In this document: positions 24,583 to 33,952 of the stretch, in pieces
Layout of the letters: every line of letters starts with the position of its first letter
Position numbering within the stretch: position 1 is the stretch's first letter
Assembly: GCF_030816935.1 (NCBI RefSeq)
Contig: NZ_JAUSYO010000001.1
Span: 372,001 to 436,000 of the forward strand
Source of the DNA: Arthrobacter sp. B3I9
GTDB lineage: Bacteria > Actinomycetota > Actinomycetes > Actinomycetales > Micrococcaceae
Direction of reading: 5' to 3'
Length of the DNA stretch: 64,000 bases
Made by a program: the position numbers and the translations under genes
Notes under the pieces: generated by a model
Database searches by the model: none
What the model was told of the DNA's origin: nothing
Seen by the model: the letters and a program-made list of their open reading frames with translations, nothing else

Positions 24583-25077
24583 TTAGCGGACGTGCTGCGC
24601 CGCGGCTCCGGCCCTTTCCGTGGACCCGGCGGCGTCCTCGGCGGCGTGCTGCCCCTGGCGCTGCACGTCCCGGGTGGGGTCGGCGAGCTGGGCCAGGATG
24701 TCGCGGATTTCGGCGAGCAGCGCGGTGTCGGCGGGCACCGACTCCTCAGGTTCGGGCGTTGCCACCCGCTTCTTGACCATCCTGTTGATGCGGTTCATGG
24801 GGGCAACGAAAATGAAGTACACCACGGCCGCGGTGATCATAAAGGTGACGAAAGCGGTGACCACCGCACCAAAGTTCACGAAGGTCTTGTCATTGCCCGG
24901 CCAGATGTGGAACCCGAGTCCGTCCGTCTCGACGCCCCCGGCCGCTGCGATGATGGGGTTGACGATGTTGGACGTGAACGCGCTCACCAGGGCGGTGAAC
25001 GCGGTGCCCATCACGACGGCGATGGACAGTTCGATCACGTTGCCGCGCAGGATGAAGTCTTTGAATCCTTTGAGCAT
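24583..25077 (-). CDS. mscL: Large-conductance mechanosensitive channel MscL
   Basis: A 164-residue MscL. MLKGFKDFILRGNVIELSIAVVMGTAF is the conserved N-terminal amphipathic helix and TM1 pore region; TM2 is VVTAFVTFMITAAVVYFIFVAPMN. The cytoplasmic tail is longer than usual and Ala/Gln-rich. The homopentamer opens on membrane tension to release solutes on osmotic downshift. The GGAGG ribosome binding site fixes ATG 25077. The 219 nt between it and the divergent FUSC gene shows no further ORF. Confidence 0.93.
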   Translation of the reverse strand: MLKGFKDFILRGNVIELSIAVVMGTAFTALVSAFTSNIVNPIIAAAGGVETDGLGFHIWPGNDKTFVNFGAVVTAFVTFMITAAVVYFIFVAPMNRINRMVKKRVATPEPEESVPADTALLAEIRDILAQLADPTRDVQRQGQHAAEDAAGSTERAGAAAQHVR

Positions 25078-25296
25078 GGGTCCTCCGTGTGCCTTTGCTG
25101 CGCCTCTGACGTCGCCGACTCCCCGGCGGGAATCAACCGCTAGACGCTACCACTTCCCGTGAAGGTTTCCTGCATAGGCACGGATTCCATCCAACGGAGC
25201 AGGATGCGGTCCCGGCGCGGGCCGGGCGTAAAATTTTCACTGGATGCCAGTGCCGCCGTCGTAACCATCCGACCGCACGAAAGACGCATACGTAAC

Positions 25297-26373
25297 GTGA
25301 AACTGCTCGCAGAGATGTTTACTCTGGCGCCCGGCAAGAAGGACCACCAGGTCGCGATCCGCTGCGCCGTCGGTGTTTTTGTCCCGCTGATCACCCTGCT
25401 GCTGCTGGGACGCCTGGACCTTGCGATCTTCGCTTCCTTCGGCGCCTTCGCCGGGATCTACGGCAGGAATGAACCGCACGGCCGACGCTTTGAGCTTCAG
25501 CTCCGGGCGGGCCTGCTGATGCTGCTGGTGATTTTCCTCGCAGCTCTGACAGGGCGCGCAGGCGCCGCCCTCGCGCTCCCCGCCTCGGACGCCGTGTGGA
25601 TGCAGGTCCTGGCCACCACCCTGGTGGCGGGGGGCTGCTCGCTGCTCGTCGCTTGGTGGCGGCTCCGCCCGGCCGGATCGCTTTTCCATATCTTTGCCTT
25701 CGCGGCCATCGCGTCCCTGCCCAGCCAGCCGCCGCTGGGGCAGGGCATGCTCGTGGCGGCGCTCACGGTCGTATTCTGCCTTCTTGTCGGCATGTCCTCA
25801 CGGGTGGCCCGGAGCCGGAGAATCCCCTGGGTCCGGCCCCGGCCCGTGCGCCTTACTGCGCCGGAGCGGCGTGCAGCCCGGCTGGAAAGCCTGGGCTACC
25901 TGGTGGCGGCCGGGCTCGCCGGTACCCTCGGGACACTGGCGGGTGGAGAGCTCGGATTCGGCCACAATTACTGGGCGATGGTGGCCGCCGTCGTACCGCT
26001 GGTCGGCCACAGCACCCGGCACCGGGTGAGCCGCGGCGTGCAGAGGATCGTCGGAACCGCCCTGGGCCTGGTCCTGCTGGCCGGGATCCTCTTGCTGCAG
26101 CCCGCGCCCTGGCAGACCGTGCTGGTGATCGCCGCATGCCAGTTCGGCGCCGAGATGTTCATCGCCCGGCAGTATTTGGTGGCGCAGGTTTTCGTCACTC
26201 CGCTGGCTCTGACCTCCACCCTGCTGGTTGCACCGTCGGCCCCCGGACTGCTCCTCCGGGACCGGATACTGGAGACGGTCATCGGCGCCGCCGTCGGCAT
26301 CGCCGTCGTGCTGGCCCCGGCGCTCTGGCGGCGGCTGCGGCTCCGCCGGGACTCGCTCCGCGCCGCGGCCTGA
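25297..26373 (+). CDS. FUSC-family membrane protein
   Basis: A 358-residue polytopic protein with about ten hydrophobic segments in two blocks separated by a basic cytoplasmic stretch (SRVARSRRIPWVRPRPVRLTAPERRAARLE). This matches the FUSC/aromatic-acid-exporter-like architecture (compare YccS, AaeB), with NYWAMVAAVVPL and TRHRVSRGVQRIVGTALG typical of the second block. Export of aromatic acids is possible given the catabolic setting but is only a guess. GTG at 25297 is my start; ATG at 25315 is an alternative. It converges on the AAHS transporter with a 4-nt gap. Confidence 0.72.
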   Translation: MKLLAEMFTLAPGKKDHQVAIRCAVGVFVPLITLLLLGRLDLAIFASFGAFAGIYGRNEPHGRRFELQLRAGLLMLLVIFLAALTGRAGAALALPASDAVWMQVLATTLVAGGCSLLVAWWRLRPAGSLFHIFAFAAIASLPSQPPLGQGMLVAALTVVFCLLVGMSSRVARSRRIPWVRPRPVRLTAPERRAARLESLGYLVAAGLAGTLGTLAGGELGFGHNYWAMVAAVVPLVGHSTRHRVSRGVQRIVGTALGLVLLAGILLLQPAPWQTVLVIAACQFGAEMFIARQYLVAQVFVTPLALTSTLLVAPSAPGLLLRDRILETVIGAAVGIAVVLAPALWRRLRLRRDSLRAAA

Positions 26374-26377
26374 CGGG

Positions 26378-27625
26378 CTAGATTTCGGCGGGCTTCCCTG
26401 TCGCTTCAGCGGAAGCCGGCGGCCCGGTGTGCGGGATCCGCGGCGGAACTATGGCCAGCGCCGCCACGGCAATCGCCGCTGCTGCGGCGAAAACGTAGAA
26501 GCCCCACGGGTACGCAATGCCCGCGGCCACGAGGGCGCCGGTCACGGCAGGGCCCAGGATGGCGCCCAGCCGCCCGACGCCGGCCGAGAAGCCCAGGGCA
26601 GTGGCCCGCAAACGGCTGGGGAAGAGCTGGCTGACCCAGGCGTACACGAGGACCTGGGAGCTGAAAACGAAGACGCCGGTGACGAAGACAGCCGCGTTGA
26701 GCAGCAGTTCGTTCTGCAGCTTGATACTCAGCACGGCAAGGAAAACGGCCGACAGGCCGAACCACAGCAGGACCACCTTTTTCGCGCCGTGTTTGTCGGC
26801 GAGAATACCGGCGATGACGAGGCCGACGACCGCGCCGACGTTCAGCACAAGGAGCTGGCCGATGCCTGCGGCGATGGAGTAACCGGCGGACGCCATCAGC
26901 TGCGGAAGCCAGGTGTTCAAGCCGTACACGAGCAGCAGTCCCATGAAGGAGGCGATTCCGACGCCGACGGCGACCACCGGGTAGGGCCTCCTGGTGAGGT
27001 CCCGGAAGCTGGCTGCCTGCACCGGCTCGGCGCCGTGGCGGACCGGCGGCAGGGACTCGGGCAGCTTGAACCACAGGAACGGCAGCAGGGCCAGCCCTGC
27101 CAGGCCGCCGGCAACGAACATTGCCCGCCAGTTCGGCACCAGCAGGAGTGCCAGCAGGGCGGTAATGACGGCACCGACGTGGTAGCCGGTCATGGTCCTT
27201 GTGGTGGACCGCCCGGCCGCCCCATCCTTGGTGGCGTAGTCGTTCATGTATGCCAGCGCAGCCGGCAGGCAGGCGCCGAGGCCCAGGCCGGCCAGCAGCC
27301 TGAAGATACTGAACACCAGGACGTTGGGGGCAATCACGACGGCGAGTGTGAACAGGGAGAACCATGCGACGCAGGCCATCAGCAGGCGCCGGCGGCCCAG
27401 CCGGTCCGAGAGGGGGGCGATGAACAGGGCGCCCAGGCCAACGCCGACGAGTGAGATGGTGGCGGCCAGGGTGGCACCCACGGCATCGAACCCGAGTTCA
27501 TGGGTCTTGATCAGGGTCGGGATCACGGTACCGAGCACCACCAGGTCGAACCCGTCGAGCACCATGGCCAGCCAACAAAGCCAGACGGGCCAGCGGGAGG
27601 AGCGGTCAGCGGACGTCATTGGCAT
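26378..27625 (-). CDS. AAHS-family aromatic acid:H+ symporter (PcaK/BenK-like)
   Basis: A 415-residue 12-segment MFS transporter. TM1 has the DGFDLVVLG motif that is diagnostic of aromatic acid:H+ symporters, and the TM2-3 loop has APLSDRLGRRRLL. The TM8-9 loop DKHGAKK is degenerate, as usual in the family. It probably imports 4-hydroxybenzoate or protocatechuate, because it is divergent from an IclR regulator followed by pobA. ATG 27625 has GAGG at good spacing. Benzoate or vanillate cannot be excluded. Confidence 0.82.
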   Translation of the reverse strand: MPMTSADRSSRWPVWLCWLAMVLDGFDLVVLGTVIPTLIKTHELGFDAVGATLAATISLVGVGLGALFIAPLSDRLGRRRLLMACVAWFSLFTLAVVIAPNVLVFSIFRLLAGLGLGACLPAALAYMNDYATKDGAAGRSTTRTMTGYHVGAVITALLALLLVPNWRAMFVAGGLAGLALLPFLWFKLPESLPPVRHGAEPVQAASFRDLTRRPYPVVAVGVGIASFMGLLLVYGLNTWLPQLMASAGYSIAAGIGQLLVLNVGAVVGLVIAGILADKHGAKKVVLLWFGLSAVFLAVLSIKLQNELLLNAAVFVTGVFVFSSQVLVYAWVSQLFPSRLRATALGFSAGVGRLGAILGPAVTGALVAAGIAYPWGFYVFAAAAAIAVAALAIVPPRIPHTGPPASAEATGKPAEI

Positions 27626-27739
27626 GGCAACCTCGAAAAATTAGGGCTCGGCGTCGAGCGGGCGTGAAGTTGGGGTGTCGGTGCGGGAAAGCGCGGTGCG
27701 TCGCCTGGCGCCTCCGGCCCTCCGACCTGAGATTTGTAT

Positions 27740-27781
27740 CACTAATAAGTGTAAGATCGGACACCCCGGACCATTCAATGG
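27740..27781. promoter_or_regulatory. Divergent promoter region with two short palindromes
   Basis: In the 197-nt gap between the AAHS transporter and the IclR gene lie CACT-AATA-AGTG (27740-27751) in an AT-rich patch and CCATT-c-AATGG (27771-27781). These are candidate operators for the adjacent IclR regulator. The AT-rich patch could also supply a -10 element. Confidence 0.4.
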
Positions 27782-27822
27782 AACGACCGGGCCCGTGCTC
27801 GGAAATCTGGAAAGAAGGCTAA

Positions 27823-28620
27823 GTGGCCAACTCCGCCTCTGGGGATTCCGTTGTGGACCGTGTGGTGCGTGTGATTGCCGCCTTCCCCGAGGGTGTTCTT
27901 GACCTGCCGCTCTCCGAACTCGCGGCCAGGGCGCAGCTGCCGCTGACCACGGCCCACCGCCTGGTCCGGCAGCTCGCGGCACATGGGCTCCTGGAACTCG
28001 GCGCCGGCGGCTCGGTCCGGTTCGGCCTGAGACTGTGGGAGCTGGTGAACCGCAATTCCCCGACTCTCGCGCTGCGTGAGGCGGCCGTGCCGTTCATGGA
28101 GGACATCAACCAGGTTTTGAACCAGAACGTGAACCTGGCGGTGCTGGACGGCTGGGACGCGCTCTTTGTTGAACGGCTTTCGCGGCGCGGGTCCGCCGTG
28201 AACCGGGCGCAGATCGCAGGCCGCATGCCGGTCCACGTGTCCTCGGCCGGGATCGCGTTGATGGCCGGCCAGCCGCCCGAAGTTCAGGCGGAGTACCTGC
28301 GCCAGTTCCATGATCCGGCTCTAAAGCTGGCTCCGGAGGAGCTGCGGACCCTGCTCAGGGAGTCAGCCGGGAACGGTTTCGCACAGCTCGCCGGGGTGGT
28401 GGATCCGGACACGTGGGGGATTGCCGTGCCCGTCCGGGACCCCAGGAACCGAACGGTGGCGGCGCTCGGCGTGGTCGTGCCGCTTATGGATGTGCGCCTC
28501 CAGGCGCTGGTTCCTGCCCTGCAGACCGCCGCCCGGGGCATCGGCCGCCAGCTGAACACTGGAAGGGAACCAAACGCGGGAACAAGTGGTACGTCCTTCC
28601 GTTCAGCGGAATTCGTGTAA
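27823..28620 (+). CDS. IclR-family regulator of the 4-hydroxybenzoate module
   Basis: A 265-residue IclR protein. The HTH lies around 28-52 (LPLSELAARAQLPLTTAHRLVRQLAAHG), followed by an effector domain with VERLSRRGSAVNRAQIAGRMPVHVSSAGIALMAG and a C-terminal WGIAVPVRDPRNR. It sits between the divergent AAHS transporter and pobA, so 4-hydroxybenzoate or a related acid is the probable inducer. The start is GTG 27823 after AAGAAGG. The last 20 residues (from about Gly245) are low-complexity. Confidence 0.85.
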   Translation: MANSASGDSVVDRVVRVIAAFPEGVLDLPLSELAARAQLPLTTAHRLVRQLAAHGLLELGAGGSVRFGLRLWELVNRNSPTLALREAAVPFMEDINQVLNQNVNLAVLDGWDALFVERLSRRGSAVNRAQIAGRMPVHVSSAGIALMAGQPPEVQAEYLRQFHDPALKLAPEELRTLLRESAGNGFAQLAGVVDPDTWGIAVPVRDPRNRTVAALGVVVPLMDVRLQALVPALQTAARGIGRQLNTGREPNAGTSGTSFRSAEFV

Positions 28621-28690
28621 CGCCCGCCACGTTCCGGCCCGCACACTTGAGCCGAGATCCCCACCCACCCGCAATGAAGCGAGGAACCCC

Positions 28691-29881
28691 TTGTCACACC
28701 GCAGACTGGTCACCACGCAGGTGGCCATCATGGGAGCCGGCCCGGCCGGGCTCATGCTGTCACACCTGCTGGCCAAGGCCGGCATTGACTCGACTGTCCT
28801 GGAACTCCGCAGCCACCAGGAGATCGGAGAAACTGTTCGGGCCGGGATCCTTGAACACGGCTCCGTGAAACTCCTGGTGGACAGCGGCGTCTCGGACCGG
28901 GTGTTGCGCGACGGGGACCGGCACGACGGGATCGAGCTGCGCTTCAACGGGGAAAGCCACCGCATCGACTTCCAGGACCTCGTAGGGGAATCCGTCTGGC
29001 TCTACCCGCAGACCGACGTCTTCCTCGACCTCGCCGCCCGCCGCAACACCGACGGCGGCGACGTCCGGTACAGCGTTACGGACACATCCATCCGGGACAT
29101 CGAGGGCAGGCCCAGAGTCTGGTTCACGGATGCCGAGGGCGTCGATTACGAGCTCCAGGCCGACTTCATCGCCGGTGCGGACGGTTCGCGCAGCCAGTCC
29201 CGCACCGCGATCCCGGAGGCCAGGCGCACGCGCTACCAGCACGAATACCCCTTCGCCTGGTTCGGCATCCTTACCGAGGCGCCGCGCAGTTCCGATGAGT
29301 TGATCTACGCCAACTCCGCGAACGGCTTCGCCCTGATCAGCCAGCGCACCGAGACCGTCCAGCGGATGTACTTCCAGTGCGATCCAAACGAAGACGTCCG
29401 GAACTGGAGCGATGACCGGATCTGGGAGACCTTCCGCAGCCGGGTGAACGGCAACGGCTTCGAGCTTCAGGAAGGGCCGGTCATCGACAAGACGGTCCTG
29501 AAGTTCCGCAGTTCCGTCCTTGCCCCGATGCGGCACGGAAATCTCTTCCTCGCTGGCGACGCCGCACACACCGTTCCGCCCACGGGCGCGAAAGGGCTAA
29601 ACCTGGCACTGCACGATGTCAAGGTGCTGTTCGAAGGATTCGACAGCTTCTACCGCACCGGCAACACCATGCTTCTGGACGCCTACAGCGACACCGCCCT
29701 GGACCGCGTCTGGAAGGCGCAACAGTTCTCGTACTGGATGACATCCATGATGCATACCTCTGCCGAGGCGGACGACTTTTCGCGGGCACGCCAGCTCGGC
29801 GAGCTGAACTCGGTCGTGGCATCCCGCCACGGCCGCGCCTTCCTGGCCGAGGCCTACACCGGCTGGCCGGGTTCCCGCTAG
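28691..29881 (+). CDS. pobA: 4-Hydroxybenzoate 3-monooxygenase
   Basis: A 396-residue FAD-dependent hydroxylase that makes protocatechuate from 4-hydroxybenzoate with NAD(P)H and O2. The GAGPAG dinucleotide loop (15-20), the ADGSRS motif and the FAD-ribityl motif GDAAHTVPPTGAKG are all present. The length matches the 394 residues of the classic enzyme. TTG at 28691 is chosen because GCGAGGA lies just upstream and the product then aligns with the family N-terminus. It links this locus to the pca genes 9 kb away. Its stop overlaps the convergent permease gene by 4 nt. Confidence 0.92.
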   Translation: MSHRRLVTTQVAIMGAGPAGLMLSHLLAKAGIDSTVLELRSHQEIGETVRAGILEHGSVKLLVDSGVSDRVLRDGDRHDGIELRFNGESHRIDFQDLVGESVWLYPQTDVFLDLAARRNTDGGDVRYSVTDTSIRDIEGRPRVWFTDAEGVDYELQADFIAGADGSRSQSRTAIPEARRTRYQHEYPFAWFGILTEAPRSSDELIYANSANGFALISQRTETVQRMYFQCDPNEDVRNWSDDRIWETFRSRVNGNGFELQEGPVIDKTVLKFRSSVLAPMRHGNLFLAGDAAHTVPPTGAKGLNLALHDVKVLFEGFDSFYRTGNTMLLDAYSDTALDRVWKAQQFSYWMTSMMHTSAEADDFSRARQLGELNSVVASRHGRAFLAEAYTGWPGSR

Positions 29882-31689
29882 GGGACCCGGACCGGCGCTT
29901 CAGGCAGGGGGTCCGGCAGGGCCGCCGTCGTGCTGTCCTTGCTGCCCTTCGAGGTCTTGGCGCGTCCCTTTGTGTTCCGTGCGGACCGGCCGTAGACGAG
30001 GTACATGGTCACGCCGGTGATGATCATGAGCAGCACGGTGTACACGAAGGTGTTGGACACTCCGTCCACGCCTTCGGCACCGTCCGTGTTGGCCTTGATG
30101 ACCAGGCCGAGCGGCTGGAACAGGGGGTGGGCCAGAAAGATCGCGGTGTCATAGTCATCCAGCATGCTGTTGAAATTCAGTGCCGCCACAGCCGCGGCGG
30201 ACGGCAGCACGATCGGCAGCAGGATGCGGCGGAACACGTACAGGGTCCGCGCCCCCATGATTCCGGCCGCCTCCTCCAGGGAGGAGTTGATCGAGGCGAA
30301 CGACGCCTTCAGCATGCGCAACGTGAACGGGATTTTCACCGTGACGAACGCGATCAGCAGGATGACGGTGGTGCCTGTCAGCACTGCTCCGCCCACCAGC
30401 GGATTGGGGTGGTCGTAGCTGAGGATGAGGCCCAGGGCCAGGAGTGCCGAGGGAAGGATCCAGGGGATGTGGAGCAGATACTCCACCACGCTCGAGACCC
30501 AGTTCCGGTACTTCTGCAGCAGGCGGGCCACGAACAGGAGCCCGCCGACGGCAATGGCAGCGGCAAGGGCGCTGTAGGCGATGCTGATGAGGAAAGGCCG
30601 CAGCCCCGCCGGTTCGGTGAGCACCCGGATGTAGTTCCCGAGAGTCAGGCTGCCCGGGGAAAGCTGTCCGGTCTGGATCGCTGCCCCGTCAGCGAACGAG
30701 TACAGCACGATCAGGACCACGGGCAGCGTGTAGATGGCAAACAAAAGGTACGCCACGGCGTGGACCACGGCGTTCGCTACGGGGTTGCTGATCTGCTGCT
30801 TCTGCAGGCCGGCGGACACTTTCGACACCGAAAAGTAGGTGCCGCCCTTCTCCAGCCGGGTCATGACCGCCAGCATCAGCATGGTGGCCAGGCCCAGGAT
30901 GACCGCCAGGAGCGCCGCCAGGTCGCGGGAGGTCGGGCTGTTCGTGAAGGTGAGGATCATCGGGGTGATGGTCTGGAAGTCCCGGCCACCAAGCACCTGC
31001 GGCGCGGACAGGGCGCCCAGGCCCGTCAGGAAGGAAAGGACGGTCACGGCAAACAGCGTCGGCTTCAGCATGGGCAGGACGATCCGCCGCAGGATGGTCC
31101 AGTCCGAGGCGCCCATGTTTTTGGCCGCCTCGATGGTCTGGAAGTCCACGCCTTTGAGGGCATTGGTGACAAACAGCATGTGGTTCGTGGTGGTCGCGAA
31201 CGTCATGACCGCCAGGACGGCAAAGAACCCCGAGAACCAGCCCGGGTCCATTCCGGGAAACAGGGTCAGCAGAAACCCCGTGACGATGCCCTTGTCGCCG
31301 TAAATGAACTTGTAGCCGGCCGCCAGCACGATGCCGCCGTAGATGAACGTGGTGGCATAGCCGAGGAACAGGATCATTGCTCCGCGGATCTTGAAGTACT
31401 GGGTGACCAGCACAATGAAGATCCCCACCACATTGACCGTGATGGACAGGGCAACGGCCAGCAAAAAGCTGTTGCCCAGTGACTTCATGGCCCGTTGGGA
31501 AGAGAAGAGCCGTTCCGCGGCCCGGCCGGAAAAGCTGCCGTCCGGAAAGAACGTCTGGATCAGCACGTTGGCGTTGGGCCAGACCAGGAAGGCCGCGATG
31601 AACCAGGTGAGGACCACCCCGCAGACCAGGATGGCGGGGGAGCGGAGCATGCCCCGGACGCTGCTGTTTGGGCGGCCCGGGCTGCTCAC
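29878..31689 (-). CDS. ABC importer permease, fused double-unit (FbpB-like)
   Basis: A 603-residue permease with two tandem binding-protein-dependent permease domains. Each half ends with an EAA-type cytoplasmic loop: EAAKNMGASDWTILRRIVLPML in the N-terminal half (about 189-210) and EAAGIMGARTLYVFRRILLPIV in the C-terminal half. About 12 membrane segments are expected. Such fused permeases are typical of Fe(III), thiamine and polyamine or phosphonate importers. It overlaps the ATPase gene by 4 nt (ATGA). The substrate is unknown. Confidence 0.85.
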   Translation of the reverse strand: MSSPGRPNSSVRGMLRSPAILVCGVVLTWFIAAFLVWPNANVLIQTFFPDGSFSGRAAERLFSSQRAMKSLGNSFLLAVALSITVNVVGIFIVLVTQYFKIRGAMILFLGYATTFIYGGIVLAAGYKFIYGDKGIVTGFLLTLFPGMDPGWFSGFFAVLAVMTFATTTNHMLFVTNALKGVDFQTIEAAKNMGASDWTILRRIVLPMLKPTLFAVTVLSFLTGLGALSAPQVLGGRDFQTITPMILTFTNSPTSRDLAALLAVILGLATMLMLAVMTRLEKGGTYFSVSKVSAGLQKQQISNPVANAVVHAVAYLLFAIYTLPVVLIVLYSFADGAAIQTGQLSPGSLTLGNYIRVLTEPAGLRPFLISIAYSALAAAIAVGGLLFVARLLQKYRNWVSSVVEYLLHIPWILPSALLALGLILSYDHPNPLVGGAVLTGTTVILLIAFVTVKIPFTLRMLKASFASINSSLEEAAGIMGARTLYVFRRILLPIVLPSAAAVAALNFNSMLDDYDTAIFLAHPLFQPLGLVIKANTDGAEGVDGVSNTFVYTVLLMIITGVTMYLVYGRSARNTKGRAKTSKGSKDSTTAALPDPLPEAPVRVP

Positions 31690-32753
31690 GGGCGTGCTGC
31701 TTCCTGAAGCCTGCTGCGGAGCGACGCTCCGGTTGCGGGGTCGTACTGGAGGACGTGCGCCGGCTGGACGTAGACCGTCGCCTGGCTGCCCGTGTCGGGG
31801 TGGATGCCGCCGTCTTCCTTGACCAGCAGCCGGACGTCGGCGCCGTGGGAGCGCACGACATAGCGGCTGTGCAGCCCGTGGTACGTCTTCGAGACCACGG
31901 TGCCCTCCACCGGAACGGCCGTGCCGTTCCTGCCGGAAGGTTCCAGGGACGCTTTTTCCACCCGCAGGTATGAGTTCGCCGCCGTGTCCAGGGCGGAACC
32001 CGACAGCCGGTTCAGTTCGGCGATGAACGACGGGGTGAGCCGGGAGCTGTCCCCGATGAAGTTGCAGACGAATTCCGTAGCGGAATGGTCATAGATGCTC
32101 TGCGGCGTCCCGACCTGCTCCACCACACCCTTGTTGAAGACCGCGACCCGGTCGCTCATAGCCAGCGCCTCGTCCTGGTCGTGGGTGACGTACACCGTGG
32201 TGATGCCGAACTCGGCCTGGAGATCCTTGAGCTGCTGCCGCAGCTGGTGCCTGAGCTTCGCGTCCAGGTTGGACAGGGGTTCGTCGAGCAGCAGGATCTT
32301 GGGCTGGAGCACCAGCGCCCGGGCGACGGCGACGCGCTGCTGCTGCCCGCCGGAGAGCTCCGCGACGTTCTTGCGCAACTGGTCCTCGGAGAGGTCCACC
32401 CGCTCGGCGATGTCACGGACCAGCCGGTCGGTTTCCGCGGATTTTTCCTTGCGTACCCGCAGGCCGAAGGCAATGTTCTCCGCCACGCTCATGCTGGGGA
32501 ACAGGGCATAGTTCTGGAACACCATGCCCACCTGCCTCTTGTCGCTTGGAAGCCGGGTGACGGCCTTGCCGTCGACATAAACCTCACCGCTGGTCGGCTC
32601 GATGAAGCCGGCCAGGGTGCGCAGCGCCGTCGTCTTCCCGCAGCCGGAGGGGCCCAGGAGCGTGAAGAACTCCCCGGGTTCCACCTCCAGGTTGAGCTCG
32701 GGGATGGCGGTGAAATCACCGAAGGTGACCTCGATATTCTCGAAACGGATCAT
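31686..32753 (-). CDS. ABC importer ATP-binding protein (FbpC/PotA-like)
   Basis: A 355-residue ATPase with Walker A GPSGCGKTT (34-42), a Q-loop at about 80, signature LSGGQ (133-137), Walker B ILLLDEP (153-159) and an H-loop in VTHDQDEA. A C-terminal TOBE-like domain of about 100 residues follows, as in the CUT1/POTA/Fe3+ class. It energises the permease encoded by the overlapping downstream gene. Confidence 0.9.
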   Translation of the reverse strand: MIRFENIEVTFGDFTAIPELNLEVEPGEFFTLLGPSGCGKTTALRTLAGFIEPTSGEVYVDGKAVTRLPSDKRQVGMVFQNYALFPSMSVAENIAFGLRVRKEKSAETDRLVRDIAERVDLSEDQLRKNVAELSGGQQQRVAVARALVLQPKILLLDEPLSNLDAKLRHQLRQQLKDLQAEFGITTVYVTHDQDEALAMSDRVAVFNKGVVEQVGTPQSIYDHSATEFVCNFIGDSSRLTPSFIAELNRLSGSALDTAANSYLRVEKASLEPSGRNGTAVPVEGTVVSKTYHGLHSRYVVRSHGADVRLLVKEDGGIHPDTGSQATVYVQPAHVLQYDPATGASLRSRLQEAARP

Positions 32754-32809
32754 GGCAATGTGTCCTTCTGGCAGCGGTACCGGCGTTGGCAGCGGCGGCG
32801 GAAACGGTC

Positions 32810-32841
32810 GGTTGCAGCCGGCATCGCTGCCGGCTGCAACC
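32810..32841 (-). other. Perfect 14-bp intercistronic stem-loop after the binding-protein gene
   Basis: GGTTGCAGCCGGCA and its exact complement enclose a TCGC loop. The hairpin lies 10 nt past the stop of the solute-binding protein gene and 57 nt before the ATPase start. It has no T tract, so it is better read as an mRNA-stabilising or partial-readthrough element than as a full terminator. Confidence 0.7.
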
Positions 32842-32851
32842 AGGGCCGTGC

Positions 32852-33952
32852 TCAGCTCATGTACTCCAGTTCGATCTTTTCAACCCACTTGCCCATGTTC
32901 GCCTGGACGAAGTTCCAGTCGATGTCCTGCTGCTTGAGCGAGTTGAAGAACCCGACAACCTCGGGCTTCGCCTTGGCGGCCGCGGCCTTGTTGACCGGCA
33001 TGGAGTTGAACTGTTGCGCCCACTCGCCCTGGGTCTGCGCGCTGCCGAACCAGTCGATGAACTTAAGGGCCTCGTCCTTCTTGTCCGTTCCCTTGACCAG
33101 GGCCACCTGCTCAATGGCCATGGGGACGCCCACGGAAGGCATCACGGTGTCGACGTCGACCTTGAAGGATTTCTCGCGTTCGGTGATGATCGAGGACGGC
33201 ATCTGGCCCATGTCGGTGTCGCCGGCGGCGATGCGGGCGAAGAGGTCGGTCTTGGCCACGGCGGGGGTGCCGTTCTTGAAGTACCCCTCGATCTGCTTCC
33301 AGCCTTCATCGGAGATGCCAAGATCACCGGCGTCGTCCTTGTAGCGGGTCAGGATGCCGGCGAAGACCAGCTGCGCCGTGGCGGTGCCCAGCCCGGTGAC
33401 GCGCTCGTAGCGGGACTTGAATTTGTCCTGGGTCCAAAGGTCGGTCCAGTCCTTCGGTGCCTCGTCCTTGGAGAACTTAGCGGTGTTGTAGCCCAGGAGG
33501 ATCGCCTGCTGCACCAGCGGCCAGTAAGCCTTGCTGTCGCCCTTGTCCCCCTTGGCGGTGTCCACGTCCGCGGACCAGGAGGGGGTGAACGGCTCGATCG
33601 CTCCGGCTGCCTTGATCTGCTCGAAGTACATGTTGTTCAAGCCGAACGCGACGTCCGCAATGGGGTTGTTCTTCTCGGCGATCAGCTTGTTGGTGGCGTC
33701 GGCGCCGCCGGCGCCGACGATCTCGATCTTGAAACCGGCCTCGGCGGCTTTCTGCGTCAGCCACTCGCCGCGGCCTTCACCGTTGGAGTTCGTGTAGATG
33801 ATCAGGGTCTCGCCCGAAGGCGGGCCGGAGGGGGCGACGGCGGCGGGGCCTGCCGCCGCGCTGGTGGCGGCGGGAGCGGCGTTGCCCCCTCCACAACCGG
33901 CGAGAAGGGTGACGGCGACGACGGCGGCAGCCAGGGTTTTCAGTGTTCGCAC
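32852..33952 (-). CDS. ABC importer solute-binding lipoprotein (FbpA-like)
   Basis: A 366-residue periplasmic-binding-protein-like lipoprotein. It has a signal peptide and lipobox LLAGC with lipidated Cys20, then an Ala/Pro-rich linker. The mature domain starts TLIIYTNSNGEGRGEWL and has a central TGLGTATAQLVF, resembling the Fe(III)/2-aminoethylphosphonate-type group 1 binding proteins. Tyr residues near GYNTAKF could be ligands, but iron is not established. It is the first gene of the importer operon; GTG 33952 has no strong Shine-Dalgarno. The 254 nt upstream show a hairpin at 34085-34110 and little else. Confidence 0.85.
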   Translation of the reverse strand: MRTLKTLAAAVVAVTLLAGCGGGNAAPAATSAAAGPAAVAPSGPPSGETLIIYTNSNGEGRGEWLTQKAAEAGFKIEIVGAGGADATNKLIAEKNNPIADVAFGLNNMYFEQIKAAGAIEPFTPSWSADVDTAKGDKGDSKAYWPLVQQAILLGYNTAKFSKDEAPKDWTDLWTQDKFKSRYERVTGLGTATAQLVFAGILTRYKDDAGDLGISDEGWKQIEGYFKNGTPAVAKTDLFARIAAGDTDMGQMPSSIITEREKSFKVDVDTVMPSVGVPMAIEQVALVKGTDKKDEALKFIDWFGSAQTQGEWAQQFNSMPVNKAAAAKAKPEVVGFFNSLKQQDIDWNFVQANMGKWVEKIELEYMS

